NCBI GenBank assembly: GCA_005223375.1
Contig: RXOD01004179.1
Coordinates: 1-26,789 of the forward strand
Direction: 5' to 3'
DNA: 26,789 nucleotides
Origin: Amoebophrya sp. AT5.2
Taxonomy: Eukaryota; Sar; Dinophyceae; Syndiniales; Amoebophryaceae
The position numbers were made by a program, and so were the translations under genes. Within the stretch, counting starts at the first letter, position 1. Every line of letters starts with the position of its first letter. This document shows, piece by piece, positions 1 through 10,224 of the stretch. The notes under the pieces are model-generated. The model searched no databases and was not told where the DNA came from. It saw nothing but the letters and a program-made list of their open reading frames with translations.

Positions 1-1
1 G

Positions 2-205
2 CCGCCGCTGGAGGAGCGGAGAAAAATCCGGGCGCTGGCGGAGAAAAACGTGAGCGCGGCAGCGGGCGCGGAAAAAGGCAAGTCGATGGCGAAAGACGGA
101 GGCTGGAACTTCGACCTTCCAGACGACGAAGGCGCGGACGCTGGTGCGGGCGCCGCGCAGGGGAACAAGGTGGCGTTCGAAGGACTGCCGGACGTGGACG
201 AATAG
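2..205 (+). CDS. C-terminal tail of an unidentified protein (partial, 5' end outside window)
   Basis: An open frame enters from the left edge in frame 2 and ends at a TAG at 203-205, giving 67 residues. The tail starts with a charged, helix-prone stretch (LEERRKIRALAEKN), goes through an Ala/Gly-rich linker, and ends in an acidic segment containing WNFDLPDDEG and finally LPDVDE. GC-rich codon use matches the confident genes downstream, which supports real coding. No domain can be recognised in so short a tail and the function is unknown. It is on the same strand as every other gene here. Confidence 0.6.
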   Translation, partial: PPLEERRKIRALAEKNVSAAAGAEKGKSMAKDGGWNFDLPDDEGADAGAGAAQGNKVAFEGLPDVDE

Positions 206-1601
206 TGGAAGATGGCTTGTGCTCTACCGATTTATTTCGGAACTGCTCGATGATCGGCGGGTTCTTTGTTTTGTCGAAGTGCAATTTTTTAGTCAGGAGT
301 TTTGTGCTTGTGGGAGCTGCGGCAGTGGCGGCGATAAAGTCAACGCGGACGCGACCTAGGTATGCAGACGAGAGCAGGTGGGACGAAGTGGAGACAAAGA
401 CGTGCCAGTGGCGGCGAACTACGCACAGTTGGCATCAATGGGACGGGGCCGGAGCAGTCGTCGCCCGCTATCTCCTTTACAGTGGTGAGGTTGCGACGTG
501 GTGGCCTGGTGTCGCGACTGCACGCTGATTCAAGAAGATGGAGGGTGATAGACCGCCCGAGATGAAACTACAGAACAAGGGGTTTTCAATCCACGCGGAA
601 TTTGTTGTACAAGAACGCCCGTCCTGTTATGCGAGTATTGCGAGTTGCTGTTTTGTGTCCTACTCACACGCGTAGAAGCGGACCTCCTTCTACACGGATG
701 CCGGAAAACGAGGCTCCATGAGAGCTCGTGTCCGAGCCCGCACTAGATGCCTTGGAAGATTTCGATTTGGATTGGATGATCACCGATGCTGCAGAGACTC
801 GACTAAAAACGCGCAAAAGAAGATGAACAATTTTTGGCCCGCAAAACAAAAAATAACGCACATGATGGAGGTAGGTTGTACTTCAAGTACGCATGTCCGC
901 TTCCGCATTCATGATCATGGACCATGATCAGTCCGGCTCCGGCTCGGGTGTGCTGACGTGATGTCTGTGAGGGGTTGATCGGGTGCCCATGAGGACTCTG
1001 CACAGTCGTGGTTCGTTTGCGCGCAGCCTTTCGAACGTGACTGAGTCGAAGTCGTGTGGCGCAACTACTACTACAATAAAGCGCGTTGTTTTCTATTTCT
1101 GCTGGTCGTGCCTCCACGTCGTTATGCTATCTGTCGGTAGGTATTCTGTTCTCGAATAAACGAAGCAAAAGTAGAGCTAGCAGTTTACAAACCACCGGTG
1201 TAGCTGGACCGAGTCAGTACGATTGGATTCTTCGACGAAGCACGTATAAGAAGGTAGACCTCGACCGTCCTTCGTGCTATTGCTATTTGGAGAAGATGAA
1301 AAACCTCAACATTATAGTGCTTATAAATGGTCCTCGCCGGCGTGCGAGCCGTAAGCAGCATTGAATTCAATCGAATTGTATGTCGATGTCCTTTTTGAAT
1401 GCCACGATAGTCCTTTCCAATGTCCAGAAAGGTGCACGCCGTAGACAACTGGTAGGCCACGCAGTCGCTTTCATTCAGCATTAGTGACGGCTTCGCATAT
1501 AGCCACATCGGTATTTTCCAGTCCGCGAACTACGCGTCAATCTCATCGAACACGAACTGCCCCTTTGCACCAGCATCGAGAAACCCCAAGCCAATCTAAA
1601 A
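206..1601. other. Intergenic region, no supported gene
   Basis: About 1.4 kb between the first stop and the next ATG. Only short overlapping frames on both strands occur, with no family resemblance. It should hold the 3' UTR of the upstream gene and the 5' region of the fucosyltransferase-like gene. The only structured element I see is a 19-base palindrome at 912-930. No tRNA, rRNA or spliced-leader-like sequence was found by eye. Confidence 0.55.
912..930. repeat. Near-perfect palindrome TGATCATGG-A-CCATGATCA
   Basis: Two 9-base arms are perfectly complementary around a single central A. The core word ATGATCAT/TGATCA recurs in other palindromes in this window, at 15378-15391 and about 17958-17967. 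It could extrude a hairpin or bind a dimeric protein; there is no evidence for either. Confidence 0.7.
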
Positions 1602-4600
1602 ATGACTAGCAAGTCAACGTTTCGTCTGCCTTCGCTTGTTCTTTTGCTTGCAGCGTCATTTCTGCAATCGCCGGTGCATAGCGCTGCCAGCAGCACTGAC
1701 CCGGATCATGTGGCTACTGGGACGGGTGCCAGGGGCACGAGTGGGCGCTATCTCTTTCTGGACCATCTTCCGCCGTTTCTCGGGAACCAGATCGCGACGC
1801 TCGCGGAGTTCTTGTGGCTGGGCTACCAGACCGAGCGAACCGTCGTGCTCCCGCTACAGTGGAAGGCACTGTATGGCGAGACCGTGGGGCAGCTCCAGGC
1901 CTACGTTGGCAAGTGGACGCTCCACGATCTCGCCGTACAGCGCAGCGCTCACAACAAAGTTGCAGCGCCTCCCCACCCGCTGCGGGTAGAATGGGTCGAG
2001 AGGATGGACCTCTCGGACGAGCAGAAAAACGGTGACACGTCGAGTAAACCTAACACAATAGTACAACTACCTTTGCTGGACCTTACCGCTGGGCAGCTGC
2101 GCGACGGGCCGATGCGGTTTGCGGTGGGGGGCGACGCGAAGGCGCGAGGCATGTTCTCGAGCTTCTTCCGCGGCGACCCGGAGTTCTACCGGGGATCATG
2201 CGCGCCGGCGGAACCGAAAACAGAAGGCAAGGAGGGCCGCGCCGACGTTGAGTACGTGATCCCGGAGGCGAAAAATCCTGCGAAGGTTCAACCGGTGTAC
2301 GGCCCTCGCGTTGAGATCACGACGATCACGGAGGACGACCTAGCGCTCGGAGATGGAGAAAATAAATCACGAGGTGGATCATATGATCATACAGGGTCTG
2401 CCCCCGCCACGCGCGAGCTGCTGCCGCACCAGTTTGCCGAGTACCCTTGCATCGCTCGCGACCTCTCGGAACACGGCAAGGGAGGGCGCGTGGCGCTGTC
2501 GATGCGGGCGCAGACAACGCACACGTACTACCAGTACAAGCGGGCCTGCTTTCTTGAACTCCTGAAGTTCCATCCCGCGGTTTCGCAGCAGAAGTTCCTG
2601 GTTTTGCGGCAGACGTGGCACGCGTTTTCCGGGTTGTGGGAGCCGGAAGACGTCGGGGGCGGGTCCGCCGGGGGTGAGAAGGAGCAGAGAAAGGCGCAAG
2701 AAGACAACGTGGACAAGCTGAATCTTCGGTCTGATCCCGAGCCTGTGGTGGGGCGGCAATTTCTCGCCGCCTTTTTCGCGTTCTTCTACCGAAACACGCT
2801 GGAGCGGATGTTCGTGCGGCCGTACGTGCTCGCGGCGCAGGCGCGGAAGCACCGCAAAGCAGAAATCCGAGCGCGACGAGCAGTGGCCAGAGCGAGTCGG
2901 GGCAAGGTGCCGGTGAAATGCGGGCTGGTGGTGAACGACGACGACACTACTCTCGGATGGCACAACTGCAAGCCACAGGTTGAAGATGTTGTAGTTGCCC
3001 AGAAAAAAGCTGCCAGTGTGCTGTCGGAGCCGGTTCCCGCAACACAACCCGAACCGCAGCGAACTGTTCTGGATTTCGTGATGGAGTTTTTTCTGACGCA
3101 GAAAGTGTTCGCGGTGCACCTGCGCTCAATGACGCGACTACTGCACCCGGACGAAATCCTCAGCGAGTACCAGAAATTCGCGACACTGCATCAAGTCCCG
3201 GCGCAAGAAGAGGAAGATGAAAAAGTAGGCGCTAAAGATGTAGAAGACGCAAGGACAAGGAGCGGGGGCTCGGGGAACAATTCTGCATCTGATATGCTGC
3301 ACGTGGACGAGGCGTGCGAAGAGGAAAGTGGTGACGCAGTTCCTGCGGCGGACGGTGGCAGCCTCGGTGCTGATGCGGGTTCGGCAACGCCCATTTCGAG
3401 CCACGGTGACAGTGCAGAAAAAACAGTAGCAGCGGGAAGGACCTTTTCAGAGGAAGCAGGTAAATTGCCCGCAGCGTACAACTGGAATGTGCGGAAGCGG
3501 AGGAAGACGAAGAAAACAGCGGAAAAAAAAGTTCGATCTGCACAAATCGTTGCTTCGGCCGCGGTGCTAGACGAGCCTCCAAAAAAAAAACGCTGCCGAG
3601 GAGGAAACCGATCCGCTTCAGAAAACTCCGCACCTACCGCCTCCTCCGCGGGAAAAGCCAGCAAAACTACATCAGCAACATCTTCAAGTCGACGTGCCGA
3701 ACTACGCAATCGTAATCGACCCGTTTCTCCCGAAGCCGTTCGGAAGCTGAAGCAGGAGTTCGTGCTGTACCTATGCACGGACAACGCCGATTCCGACGGT
3801 GTGGCGGCGCTGGCGGAGTTCTTGCGCACCAACTACAACTTCGAGGTGATCACGAGCGCGGACACACGAGATTGGGCGCGCGCCGTGCAGCTTGAAAGCG
3901 ACGCAGCTCTGCTCGAAGCTACTTCAATATTAAGTAATACATCTCGCGACCGCTACGGCGCCGCCCCCGATTTCCATCTGTTCTTCGAGCTGTTCCTCGT
4001 GTCGATATCGCAGCTGCTGCTCGGCTCGCCATGGAGTAGTCTTTTTTGGCTGATGCGCCGCTTGCGCGATCACGTCGTGGCGAAGAAAATCCTCCTCCAC
4101 CGCACGATTGACGAGGTGACGTGCGACGGTCGGCTGCGGTCCGGGGCCTTACGGAACGCGGACCCGTGGCTCGTGTTCTGCGGACGGGGCGGGAGTGACG
4201 AGGAGGACGGCGAGGTAGGAGAGCTAGCGGACCACGACACCCTCCACCACGTCGAGGACGCGGTGCGCCCATTCTACGAGCAACTGGGCTATCGCGTGAG
4301 CCCCAGCAGCTCTTCGTCGTCCGCCGGGAACGCGCAGCAGCAGGGGCATGTTGGACCGCTAGAAGATGAAAACGGAACGGAGATTCTCGTCGCCGTCGCG
4401 GAGCGGCAAAAACTATCGCACGTGCGCTGGGACGAGATATTGGACGAGGGTGGATCTTTGCAGCAGACGAGTGGATCATTCCGCACCTTAAACACCCTCG
4501 AGATGTTTGGCGACGTCGACGCAGGGAGCATCTTCCCGACGTCCTTCTACGTGTTCGATTTGTGGAGCTGGATGAGGAACTTGGCTGGATTGCTACGCTG

Positions 4601-6266
4601 GGCCCACGAAGCAGAAACCAACGATCTGGAGCGGGTATTTGGCGCCTCATCTGTGGCTGTCGGAGCCGGAGGCAAAGGCAGCAGCTCGTTCTCAACATCT
4701 ACTTCTGCTCCTCCTTCCACATCCGCGCAACTGGTCTCGGGCTCCGATAGCGACGCGAAGAAAAAGTGGCCGGAATTCTTGCCGTTTCGCGGCTGGTCCG
4801 AGGATAGCCAGGAAAAATCCGTTGCAAACCACGTCAAGAAACCTTCGCCGCATTTCGACCGACGCGTGCGCGTCGTGTTGAAAATGCGTGAAGACTCAAC
4901 AGCGGACGGAAAATTATTGACGCTGGAAAAAATGCGCGAAGTCGGACACAGAGTCCTGGGCAGCATCGCGAGGCAGCTCGGCGTCAATGTCGACAGCGAG
5001 GCCACCAACTACCGGGATCACTTGTTTGGCGTCGAAGGGAACAAGGCGGTCGATGACGTTAAGCCGGTGGAGAGCCCGGAGATCCTTGTCGACGAAGCTT
5101 TGCCGTCTCCAGAGACGTTGTTCGGAGTGGGAACGACCACTGCTGGGCGGAAGAACAAGCTCCAACTCGACTTCTCGCTCGGAGAACTTGTCGTGGCCCT
5201 CTGGAACCAAGAAAGCTTTGTGCGCACCGAAGGCGACGCGAGCTTTGCGTGGCTCCTGTACTTGAAGTACATCGCCTTGTTCGTGACAGAAGGCAACTAC
5301 ACGGAGAAGGAGTGTCGGCAGGAAGTGGGCACGTTTGCGCACGCCACGTGGCTCTTCTTCTGGGTGTACACAAGGGAACACGAAAAAGTTGCGGCCGCGG
5401 CGGACACAGCCAAATCTTCGTCTGCTTCCTCTGCATCTGCTGGTTCTGTGGAAATCCGCGGCACGTTATACCGACTCCTGCGCATCTGGCGAGAGCCGGC
5501 GACGCGGTACTTGGAGACGGTCTGGCGGTACTTAGCCGCCTTCCGGTGCCAGCCGCAATTCTTAGGGCCGACCGGGGAGTTCGTAGACGCGAGTCGTAAT
5601 GTGAGAGGGGAAAAAGAATTTGCGGCCTTCGCGAACCGAGTAGCGGCGGAGTACAGCGAACAAACAAGTGAGGCCCGAAATGTGGCCGCCGTTTCCTCGG
5701 CTGACGATTACAAGCAGCAGTGCTCCTCTGCCCAGCGCAGAAAAAAGAAACGGTGGGCCGGTACGGAGACGGCAGACGACCACGTATCAGCAGCGCCACG
5801 TGACACTTACAGCACTTGGTCTCCACACAAACCACCAGTCTTTGAGCGCTACAACCCCCTCCATGAGGCATGCGGCCACAGCGGCCTCGTGAGGATACAT
5901 CGGCGCAGGGACCCGTCGGTGGCACCTTCTTGGATCTCTGTTCCGGTAAACGTCGGGAACACTACTGGCCGCAGGAGTCGCTTGTTGGTGGGGGCAACAC
6001 CGACGTCCGGCGTTGTCGATAGGAACTGGCTCTGGTGCGGTGCAGGAACCGGCGCAGGAGACGAGGACGGCGGTCGTGACGGCAACGAAGCGTGTGCAGA
6101 TGCCTACAGGATCGAGGACGCGCGCTCAGAAGCTGTAGACTTCGCCTCGTTAGGGCTCGAATTTGACGCGGAAAGGCCTGCGAACTACCACAATTTTCTA
6201 AAGAAAGTGCAGCAGCTGGTCAGGTGGGACGGCTACGCGGCATGGTCATATGGGTGGAAGAATTGA
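1602..6266 (+). CDS. Putative secreted/ER O-fucosyltransferase-like protein, very large (1554 aa)
   Basis: Single uninterrupted frame from ATG 1602 to TGA 6264-6266. The N-terminus has a hydrophobic signal peptide of about 28 residues, ending near VHSA. Residues about 48-110 resemble the start of GDP-fucose protein O-fucosyltransferases of the POFUT1 kind: RYLFLDHLPPFLGNQ, then ERTVVLPLQW. The segment VFAVHLR (H506, R508) resembles the HxR nucleotide-sugar motif, LCTDNADSD (about 724-732) resembles the xxATDS motif, and LLLGSPWSS (about 805-813) resembles the conserved FIGNxxSS motif. Known enzymes fucosylate EGF or thrombospondin repeats in the ER using GDP-fucose. The family is usually about 400 residues, so this protein is nearly four times as long. 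Low-complexity, acidic and basic inserts (including PPKKKRCR near residue 660) split the motifs, and a C-terminal 700 residues is not recognised. The family call is from motif order only. Confidence 0.6.
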   Translation: MTSKSTFRLPSLVLLLAASFLQSPVHSAASSTDPDHVATGTGARGTSGRYLFLDHLPPFLGNQIATLAEFLWLGYQTERTVVLPLQWKALYGETVGQLQAYVGKWTLHDLAVQRSAHNKVAAPPHPLRVEWVERMDLSDEQKNGDTSSKPNTIVQLPLLDLTAGQLRDGPMRFAVGGDAKARGMFSSFFRGDPEFYRGSCAPAEPKTEGKEGRADVEYVIPEAKNPAKVQPVYGPRVEITTITEDDLALGDGENKSRGGSYDHTGSAPATRELLPHQFAEYPCIARDLSEHGKGGRVALSMRAQTTHTYYQYKRACFLELLKFHPAVSQQKFLVLRQTWHAFSGLWEPEDVGGGSAGGEKEQRKAQEDNVDKLNLRSDPEPVVGRQFLAAFFAFFYRNTLERMFVRPYVLAAQARKHRKAEIRARRAVARASRGKVPVKCGLVVNDDDTTLGWHNCKPQVEDVVVAQKKAASVLSEPVPATQPEPQRTVLDFVMEFFLTQKVFAVHLRSMTRLLHPDEILSEYQKFATLHQVPAQEEEDEKVGAKDVEDARTRSGGSGNNSASDMLHVDEACEEESGDAVPAADGGSLGADAGSATPISSHGDSAEKTVAAGRTFSEEAGKLPAAYNWNVRKRRKTKKTAEKKVRSAQIVASAAVLDEPPKKKRCRGGNRSASENSAPTASSAGKASKTTSATSSSRRAELRNRNRPVSPEAVRKLKQEFVLYLCTDNADSDGVAALAEFLRTNYNFEVITSADTRDWARAVQLESDAALLEATSILSNTSRDRYGAAPDFHLFFELFLVSISQLLLGSPWSSLFWLMRRLRDHVVAKKILLHRTIDEVTCDGRLRSGALRNADPWLVFCGRGGSDEEDGEVGELADHDTLHHVEDAVRPFYEQLGYRVSPSSSSSSAGNAQQQGHVGPLEDENGTEILVAVAERQKLSHVRWDEILDEGGSLQQTSGSFRTLNTLEMFGDVDAGSIFPTSFYVFDLWSWMRNLAGLLRWAHEAETNDLERVFGASSVAVGAGGKGSSSFSTSTSAPPSTSAQLVSGSDSDAKKKWPEFLPFRGWSEDSQEKSVANHVKKPSPHFDRRVRVVLKMREDSTADGKLLTLEKMREVGHRVLGSIARQLGVNVDSEATNYRDHLFGVEGNKAVDDVKPVESPEILVDEALPSPETLFGVGTTTAGRKNKLQLDFSLGELVVALWNQESFVRTEGDASFAWLLYLKYIALFVTEGNYTEKECRQEVGTFAHATWLFFWVYTREHEKVAAAADTAKSSSASSASAGSVEIRGTLYRLLRIWREPATRYLETVWRYLAAFRCQPQFLGPTGEFVDASRNVRGEKEFAAFANRVAAEYSEQTSEARNVAAVSSADDYKQQCSSAQRRKKKRWAGTETADDHVSAAPRDTYSTWSPHKPPVFERYNPLHEACGHSGLVRIHRRRDPSVAPSWISVPVNVGNTTGRRSRLLVGATPTSGVVDRNWLWCGAGTGAGDEDGGRDGNEACADAYRIEDARSEAVDFASLGLEFDAERPANYHNFLKKVQQLVRWDGYAAWSYGWKN

Positions 6267-6784
6267 GTCGGTCTACTTGTATTTTGAAAACAGGTATTTT
6301 CTTAGCAGACTGACGGTCATACTACGCGCACTCCTAGCAATTGGAAGAGGTAAGAGCTGCGAGACTCAGCCGCAGCCTATGCTGCTCGTTAGTACAACTC
6401 GGACCTGAACTTGAACACGAACACCACTTTTACGTGCTCGCACCAAATTGTGTGAATTTGTTCGGCAGTGGTTGTACAACATCTAACGAAGGGCGCTGCC
6501 TGTACTAACTTACTCTCCAGTCCAGGACGACCTGAAAGAATAAAAAAGAAACCCGATCGGCGAATCGCGCAGGCTCTTTGAGCTGGTCTTAGCGCTTGAG
6601 CTTGACACTTCGATCGATGTTCGGCGGACCACGATAGCTTCGCTGGGAAGTACAAGTAGACATAGAAAAATCCATCTGATTCGAGCTATCGCGACTCGGC
6701 AAGTGGTCGCCTCATGATTCTATTTTGGAGGTGCACGACGGCTAAAGGAGAGTAGCAGAAGTATCTATCATCTTCGCTTCACCG
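6267..6784. other. Intergenic region, nothing recognised
   Basis: 518 bases between two same-strand genes. AT content is higher than in the flanking coding sequence. No convincing frame, repeat or RNA gene is visible. It presumably holds the 3' UTR of the fucosyltransferase-like gene and the 5' leader of the next gene. Confidence 0.6.
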
Positions 6785-9346
6785 ATGATGTTCTACGCCG
6801 CTTGCTTGTTCTCCTGCTTTCTCGGCGGAGAAGGGCGAGCAGCGGGCGTGGAGCCCGAAGGCTCTCCCCCAGGTCTCACCGAGGCCGCGTCCCTCTTGGA
6901 CACAGAGATGCGACTTCTGGAGTCGCACCGGAGAAGCGTCCAGGCCAGACTGGAGGAGCATGCCTCGATGATAGACGCAGCTGTTGCACATGCACCAGAT
7001 GCAAGCGCGGAGATTCGCGATGGGGGACAATTGAAAGGCGTTTTTTCCCCCGGTCCAGCGCAGCGTGTCGCGAGTCTGGCCCGGGACTGGCTTGTGGAGA
7101 AGCTTCGAGTTCCAAAAACCACGCCCGGGGACCGAGCTGGCCAACCCGGCGTGAAGAACGAGCTTGTAGCGGCACAATTTCTGCAGATTCGGCCCGGACG
7201 CAGTTCTGAGTACCGGCAAGCGCGTCTACCGACCCACGTCCTGGTTACTTTGGAGAGAGCCGGTGCCACTACTTCTGCGATCTCTTCCACTTCGTCAACA
7301 TCTGCAGCGGTGGGCGCCGCGAAAACGAGTGTCGCGTTCTACGCCGCCGACTCCTTGATTCGCAGCCCCGCGCTGCTGCGGCTAGGCTTAAATGGACAAG
7401 TAGGACGAGCTTCATCTACCTCGGGCGATTATTCAGCACGTGCAGCAGATGGTGGAGCATCGTCCGGCTCTTCATGCACAGATATGACCACTTCGGACTC
7501 CGGCAGATTCGTGCTGCTGCATTGTGGCAGCAGTGTGCGGCAGCTGCGGGTGAGCTGTTCCTACGCGGGCGCGCGGAGCAAATGGGAGCGCAGGATCGGC
7601 GACGCAGAGAAGATGAGCGTTTTCCATCCGGTGACGGCGCACGTAAATCTCACCGCAACCTGGCTGGAGGATGTGGAAGTAGTTGAAGCGGCAGGGGATC
7701 AGGCTACGGCTTCGTCCTCGCCCGAAGATGTTATGCCTACAGAAGTGGTCTCCACAGCAATGCTGGCCATGGGCGGGCGCCGTCGCGTCGGCGCCTCAAA
7801 CTACCTGGTTCACGCGCATGCCGACGGGTCTGTGATCGCGAGCGATGTACTCATGGCGGCGATTGGCAGCACGGGAGATACGGGCAAGAAGGGGAATGGC
7901 ATCAGCGTCGCGGCAGAACTCACTGGACTTGCGGCAGCCTCTGTACCGCGCCGGATGGAGGTACTGCCGAAGCGACCGGATATTCTCGCCTGGCATTCCG
8001 CATCCGCCTGGGGCACGCTCGAACTGCTTTCTGCCGGAAAACAGGTCGCTTCTGCAGCAGGCGGTCCTGCTGTGAACAGTTCTGCGCCCACCTCCTCTGC
8101 GCGAGCTTCCTTCGGCCCTTTCCCGGCCGAGCTGGAGATGCGGCACTGCTTTTCCGAAGCGGGCTGGAGCCGGATATTCGACGTGAAATGGGACGGGTAT
8201 CTGCTCTACCTCGCCGTTGAGTTCGAGAGCACGGATCTCGTTCTGCTCGAAACGACCCTGGACGCGCTGAAGGAGAGTGAGAGTGGGCAGAGCTTGTGTC
8301 GGGATGACAGTCTACAGCTGCGGAGAATTTGGAAGCTGCCTTCCGCGGTCGAATCCCTCGGAGTAGAAACGACCGGGGCTGGGGAAGACGTTGGAAAAGT
8401 AGTTTTTCAGCAATTCCATCTGGAGATCGCGCCGTTCGGGGAGCGCGAGCTAGTGCTCGTCACGTTCGCACGTGCTGGAAGCAATAGCGGAAGCGGATCT
8501 TCGGTTCTCGCGTTGCACCTGCCCAATGATCCCCGGAAGCTGGGGTGGCTCGCCGCAACGGCGGACAATCTCGCGACGGTTGTCGAGACCGCGCCGCAGC
8601 TAGGGGTCGTGTGGAAGTGGACGTCACCCCCGTCACTCGCACCATCGACAACGTCATCCACCCTCAGCACAACCCAGCAGAAGGTATCTTCTGAAGACCG
8701 CTTCCGCGCGCTCGTGGCGCCGCGCTGGTCGAGTGGGTATGCCAGCAGCCTTCTGTTCATTCAAAGCGACAAGTACACGGGAACGCTGTACGACCTTTTT
8801 TATCCTGATACGCGTTCAGGATGGCCGCGGCTCCCCTGGGGAATGTCCTACGACCTTGTTTCCTTGTCGCCGACGGCGTGGAAGTCCTCTGCGGACGCGG
8901 CGGTGGTGGAGAGGAAAAAAAAAGAGTGGTCAGAACAATCTTCGGAGAACAAGGCCGGGACGAATGATGGGCACTGGACGTCGTATTTGCAATATTCGAG
9001 GCTGCCGATCATGTTCGCTTGCTTCGGAATATTGTACGCGATCAAGGGCAAGGCTATGTTCTCGAAACTCCGACGCAATGGGAGCGGCGGTCGTGGGGGC
9101 GGCGGTGGTCTCGGAGCTCTTGGCGGCGCGGGAGGAGGTTTTGGAGGCAGATTCGGGCGGGGGGCGTTCGGTAGTGGGCACGGCGGGCGGGGCGGGGGTT
9201 TGGGCGGAGCGATGCCGGGGACGATGAGAGGACTGACGAGCGGTGGCTTTCGAGGAGCGGGAGGGAATCCGAACCTCCGTTTCGGGAGCGGAGCAGCATC
9301 ACACGGTTTAGGTGGCGCGCGAAGCGGAAGAAGATTCGTGTCCTGA
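6785..9346 (+). CDS. Predicted type I membrane protein with Gly-rich cytosolic tail (unknown family)
   Basis: Single frame of 853 residues from ATG 6785 to TGA 9344-9346. The next codon is also ATG. The first 15 residues (MMFYAACLFSCFLGG) look like a short signal peptide. Residues about 30-70 are helix-prone and charged (LLDTEMRLLESHRRSVQARL), possibly a coiled coil. The middle contains many short hydrophobic strands separated by Ser/Ala-rich loops, such as FVLLHCGSSVRQLRVSC and GYLLYLAVEF, suggestive of a beta-propeller-like lumenal domain; that is inference. A single membrane segment lies near residues 742-757 (LPIMFACFGILYAIKG), followed by basic residues and an 85-residue Gly/Arg-rich tail ending RRFVS. 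No family is recognised. The architecture resembles lumenal-domain ER or secretory proteins such as EMC1, but no EMC1 motif can be shown. Confidence 0.65.
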   Translation: MMFYAACLFSCFLGGEGRAAGVEPEGSPPGLTEAASLLDTEMRLLESHRRSVQARLEEHASMIDAAVAHAPDASAEIRDGGQLKGVFSPGPAQRVASLARDWLVEKLRVPKTTPGDRAGQPGVKNELVAAQFLQIRPGRSSEYRQARLPTHVLVTLERAGATTSAISSTSSTSAAVGAAKTSVAFYAADSLIRSPALLRLGLNGQVGRASSTSGDYSARAADGGASSGSSCTDMTTSDSGRFVLLHCGSSVRQLRVSCSYAGARSKWERRIGDAEKMSVFHPVTAHVNLTATWLEDVEVVEAAGDQATASSSPEDVMPTEVVSTAMLAMGGRRRVGASNYLVHAHADGSVIASDVLMAAIGSTGDTGKKGNGISVAAELTGLAAASVPRRMEVLPKRPDILAWHSASAWGTLELLSAGKQVASAAGGPAVNSSAPTSSARASFGPFPAELEMRHCFSEAGWSRIFDVKWDGYLLYLAVEFESTDLVLLETTLDALKESESGQSLCRDDSLQLRRIWKLPSAVESLGVETTGAGEDVGKVVFQQFHLEIAPFGERELVLVTFARAGSNSGSGSSVLALHLPNDPRKLGWLAATADNLATVVETAPQLGVVWKWTSPPSLAPSTTSSTLSTTQQKVSSEDRFRALVAPRWSSGYASSLLFIQSDKYTGTLYDLFYPDTRSGWPRLPWGMSYDLVSLSPTAWKSSADAAVVERKKKEWSEQSSENKAGTNDGHWTSYLQYSRLPIMFACFGILYAIKGKAMFSKLRRNGSGGRGGGGGLGALGGAGGGFGGRFGRGAFGSGHGGRGGGLGGAMPGTMRGLTSGGFRGAGGNPNLRFGSGAASHGLGGARSGRRFVS

Positions 9347-10224
9347 TCTCAAGTGTGAAACCGAGGTTAAGGTGCGCTTTCCGAGCGACCGCCACACTGG
9401 TGAAAAGCGACACGACGCTGACGAGCATCGTTGGACCATTAGTCCCGTGCTTGTGACGGGATGCAGCTAGTACCGCGCTCTTGGTTGCATGTTTGACACA
9501 CAGACAGGTATAACTTATGTTTGATTTTCGATCGAAAAAAATAACCGAAATTTCTCTCATTCCTGCGCATGAAAAAATCCCTTGCTGATGGTGCCGCTCG
9601 ACTTACGGATGGCAAAGATGTTCTGGTGACATGTTATCGGAAAACAACCTTCCGGAATAGATGAAGGATGTTGATGCATCCTCATCCATCAGGTAACATC
9701 ACGACAGCGTGAACATCTTCAACGGATTTCTCGTGAGAAACAGCGACTGCAAGTGCAACAGGTGGTAGGCAGAAGCACGACATTTACGCAGATTGATAAA
9801 AAAAAAGTGCATCTTCTCATTTTGATACTCATTTCACCCTGTTCGGGACCGACGTTGTGGCTGCTGCTCAGAGCAGGAACGCCAACGCATCACATTGGCC
9901 TCGTTCGCAGTAAGTGTATCGATATCATGCATAGCGTTAGCGGCATGGGCATGTCTGTGCACGTAGAAGTAGATAGATGGGCTTCTCTCTGATAACGTTA
10001 TACGACATCAGCGATGAGATGACCGCTTTGGACGCTCATTTTCACGCGAGGAACTCTGCTGATTTCATTCGCATGCGACTACGACCGTGGACCATGCCAT
10101 CTCGCGAAACGCCGGGCTGATCCTGAAAATTTATTTAATTCAGAGTTTCCTTTCTCTGGATATCGATTTCGTGCGGGGAGCCTTTCCACCGTCGACGATA
10201 AGGTCGCGAAGACAATTACACGCA
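9347..10224. other. Intergenic region with a long imperfect hairpin
   Basis: 878 bases between the membrane-protein gene and the Arf-GEF. The frame of the Arf-GEF is open upstream of its first ATG back to about 10087, but begins there at GTG, so I take it as 5' leader. The notable content is the inverted-repeat structure at 9617-9717. No gene is supported. Confidence 0.5.
9617..9717. repeat. Imperfect 100-bp inverted repeat / hairpin
   Basis: The outer arms GATGTTC (9617-9623) and GAACATC (9711-9717) are perfect complements. Inside them GTGACATGTTA pairs with TAACATCAC with a two-base bulge. A separate inner hairpin has GATGAAGGATG pairing with CATCCTCATC across TTGATG with one bulged A (about 9660-9686). 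The nested arms suggest a folded RNA or a small inverted-repeat element. The termini do not match the TATG/GGTAAG ends of the two introner elements. No function is known. Confidence 0.5.
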
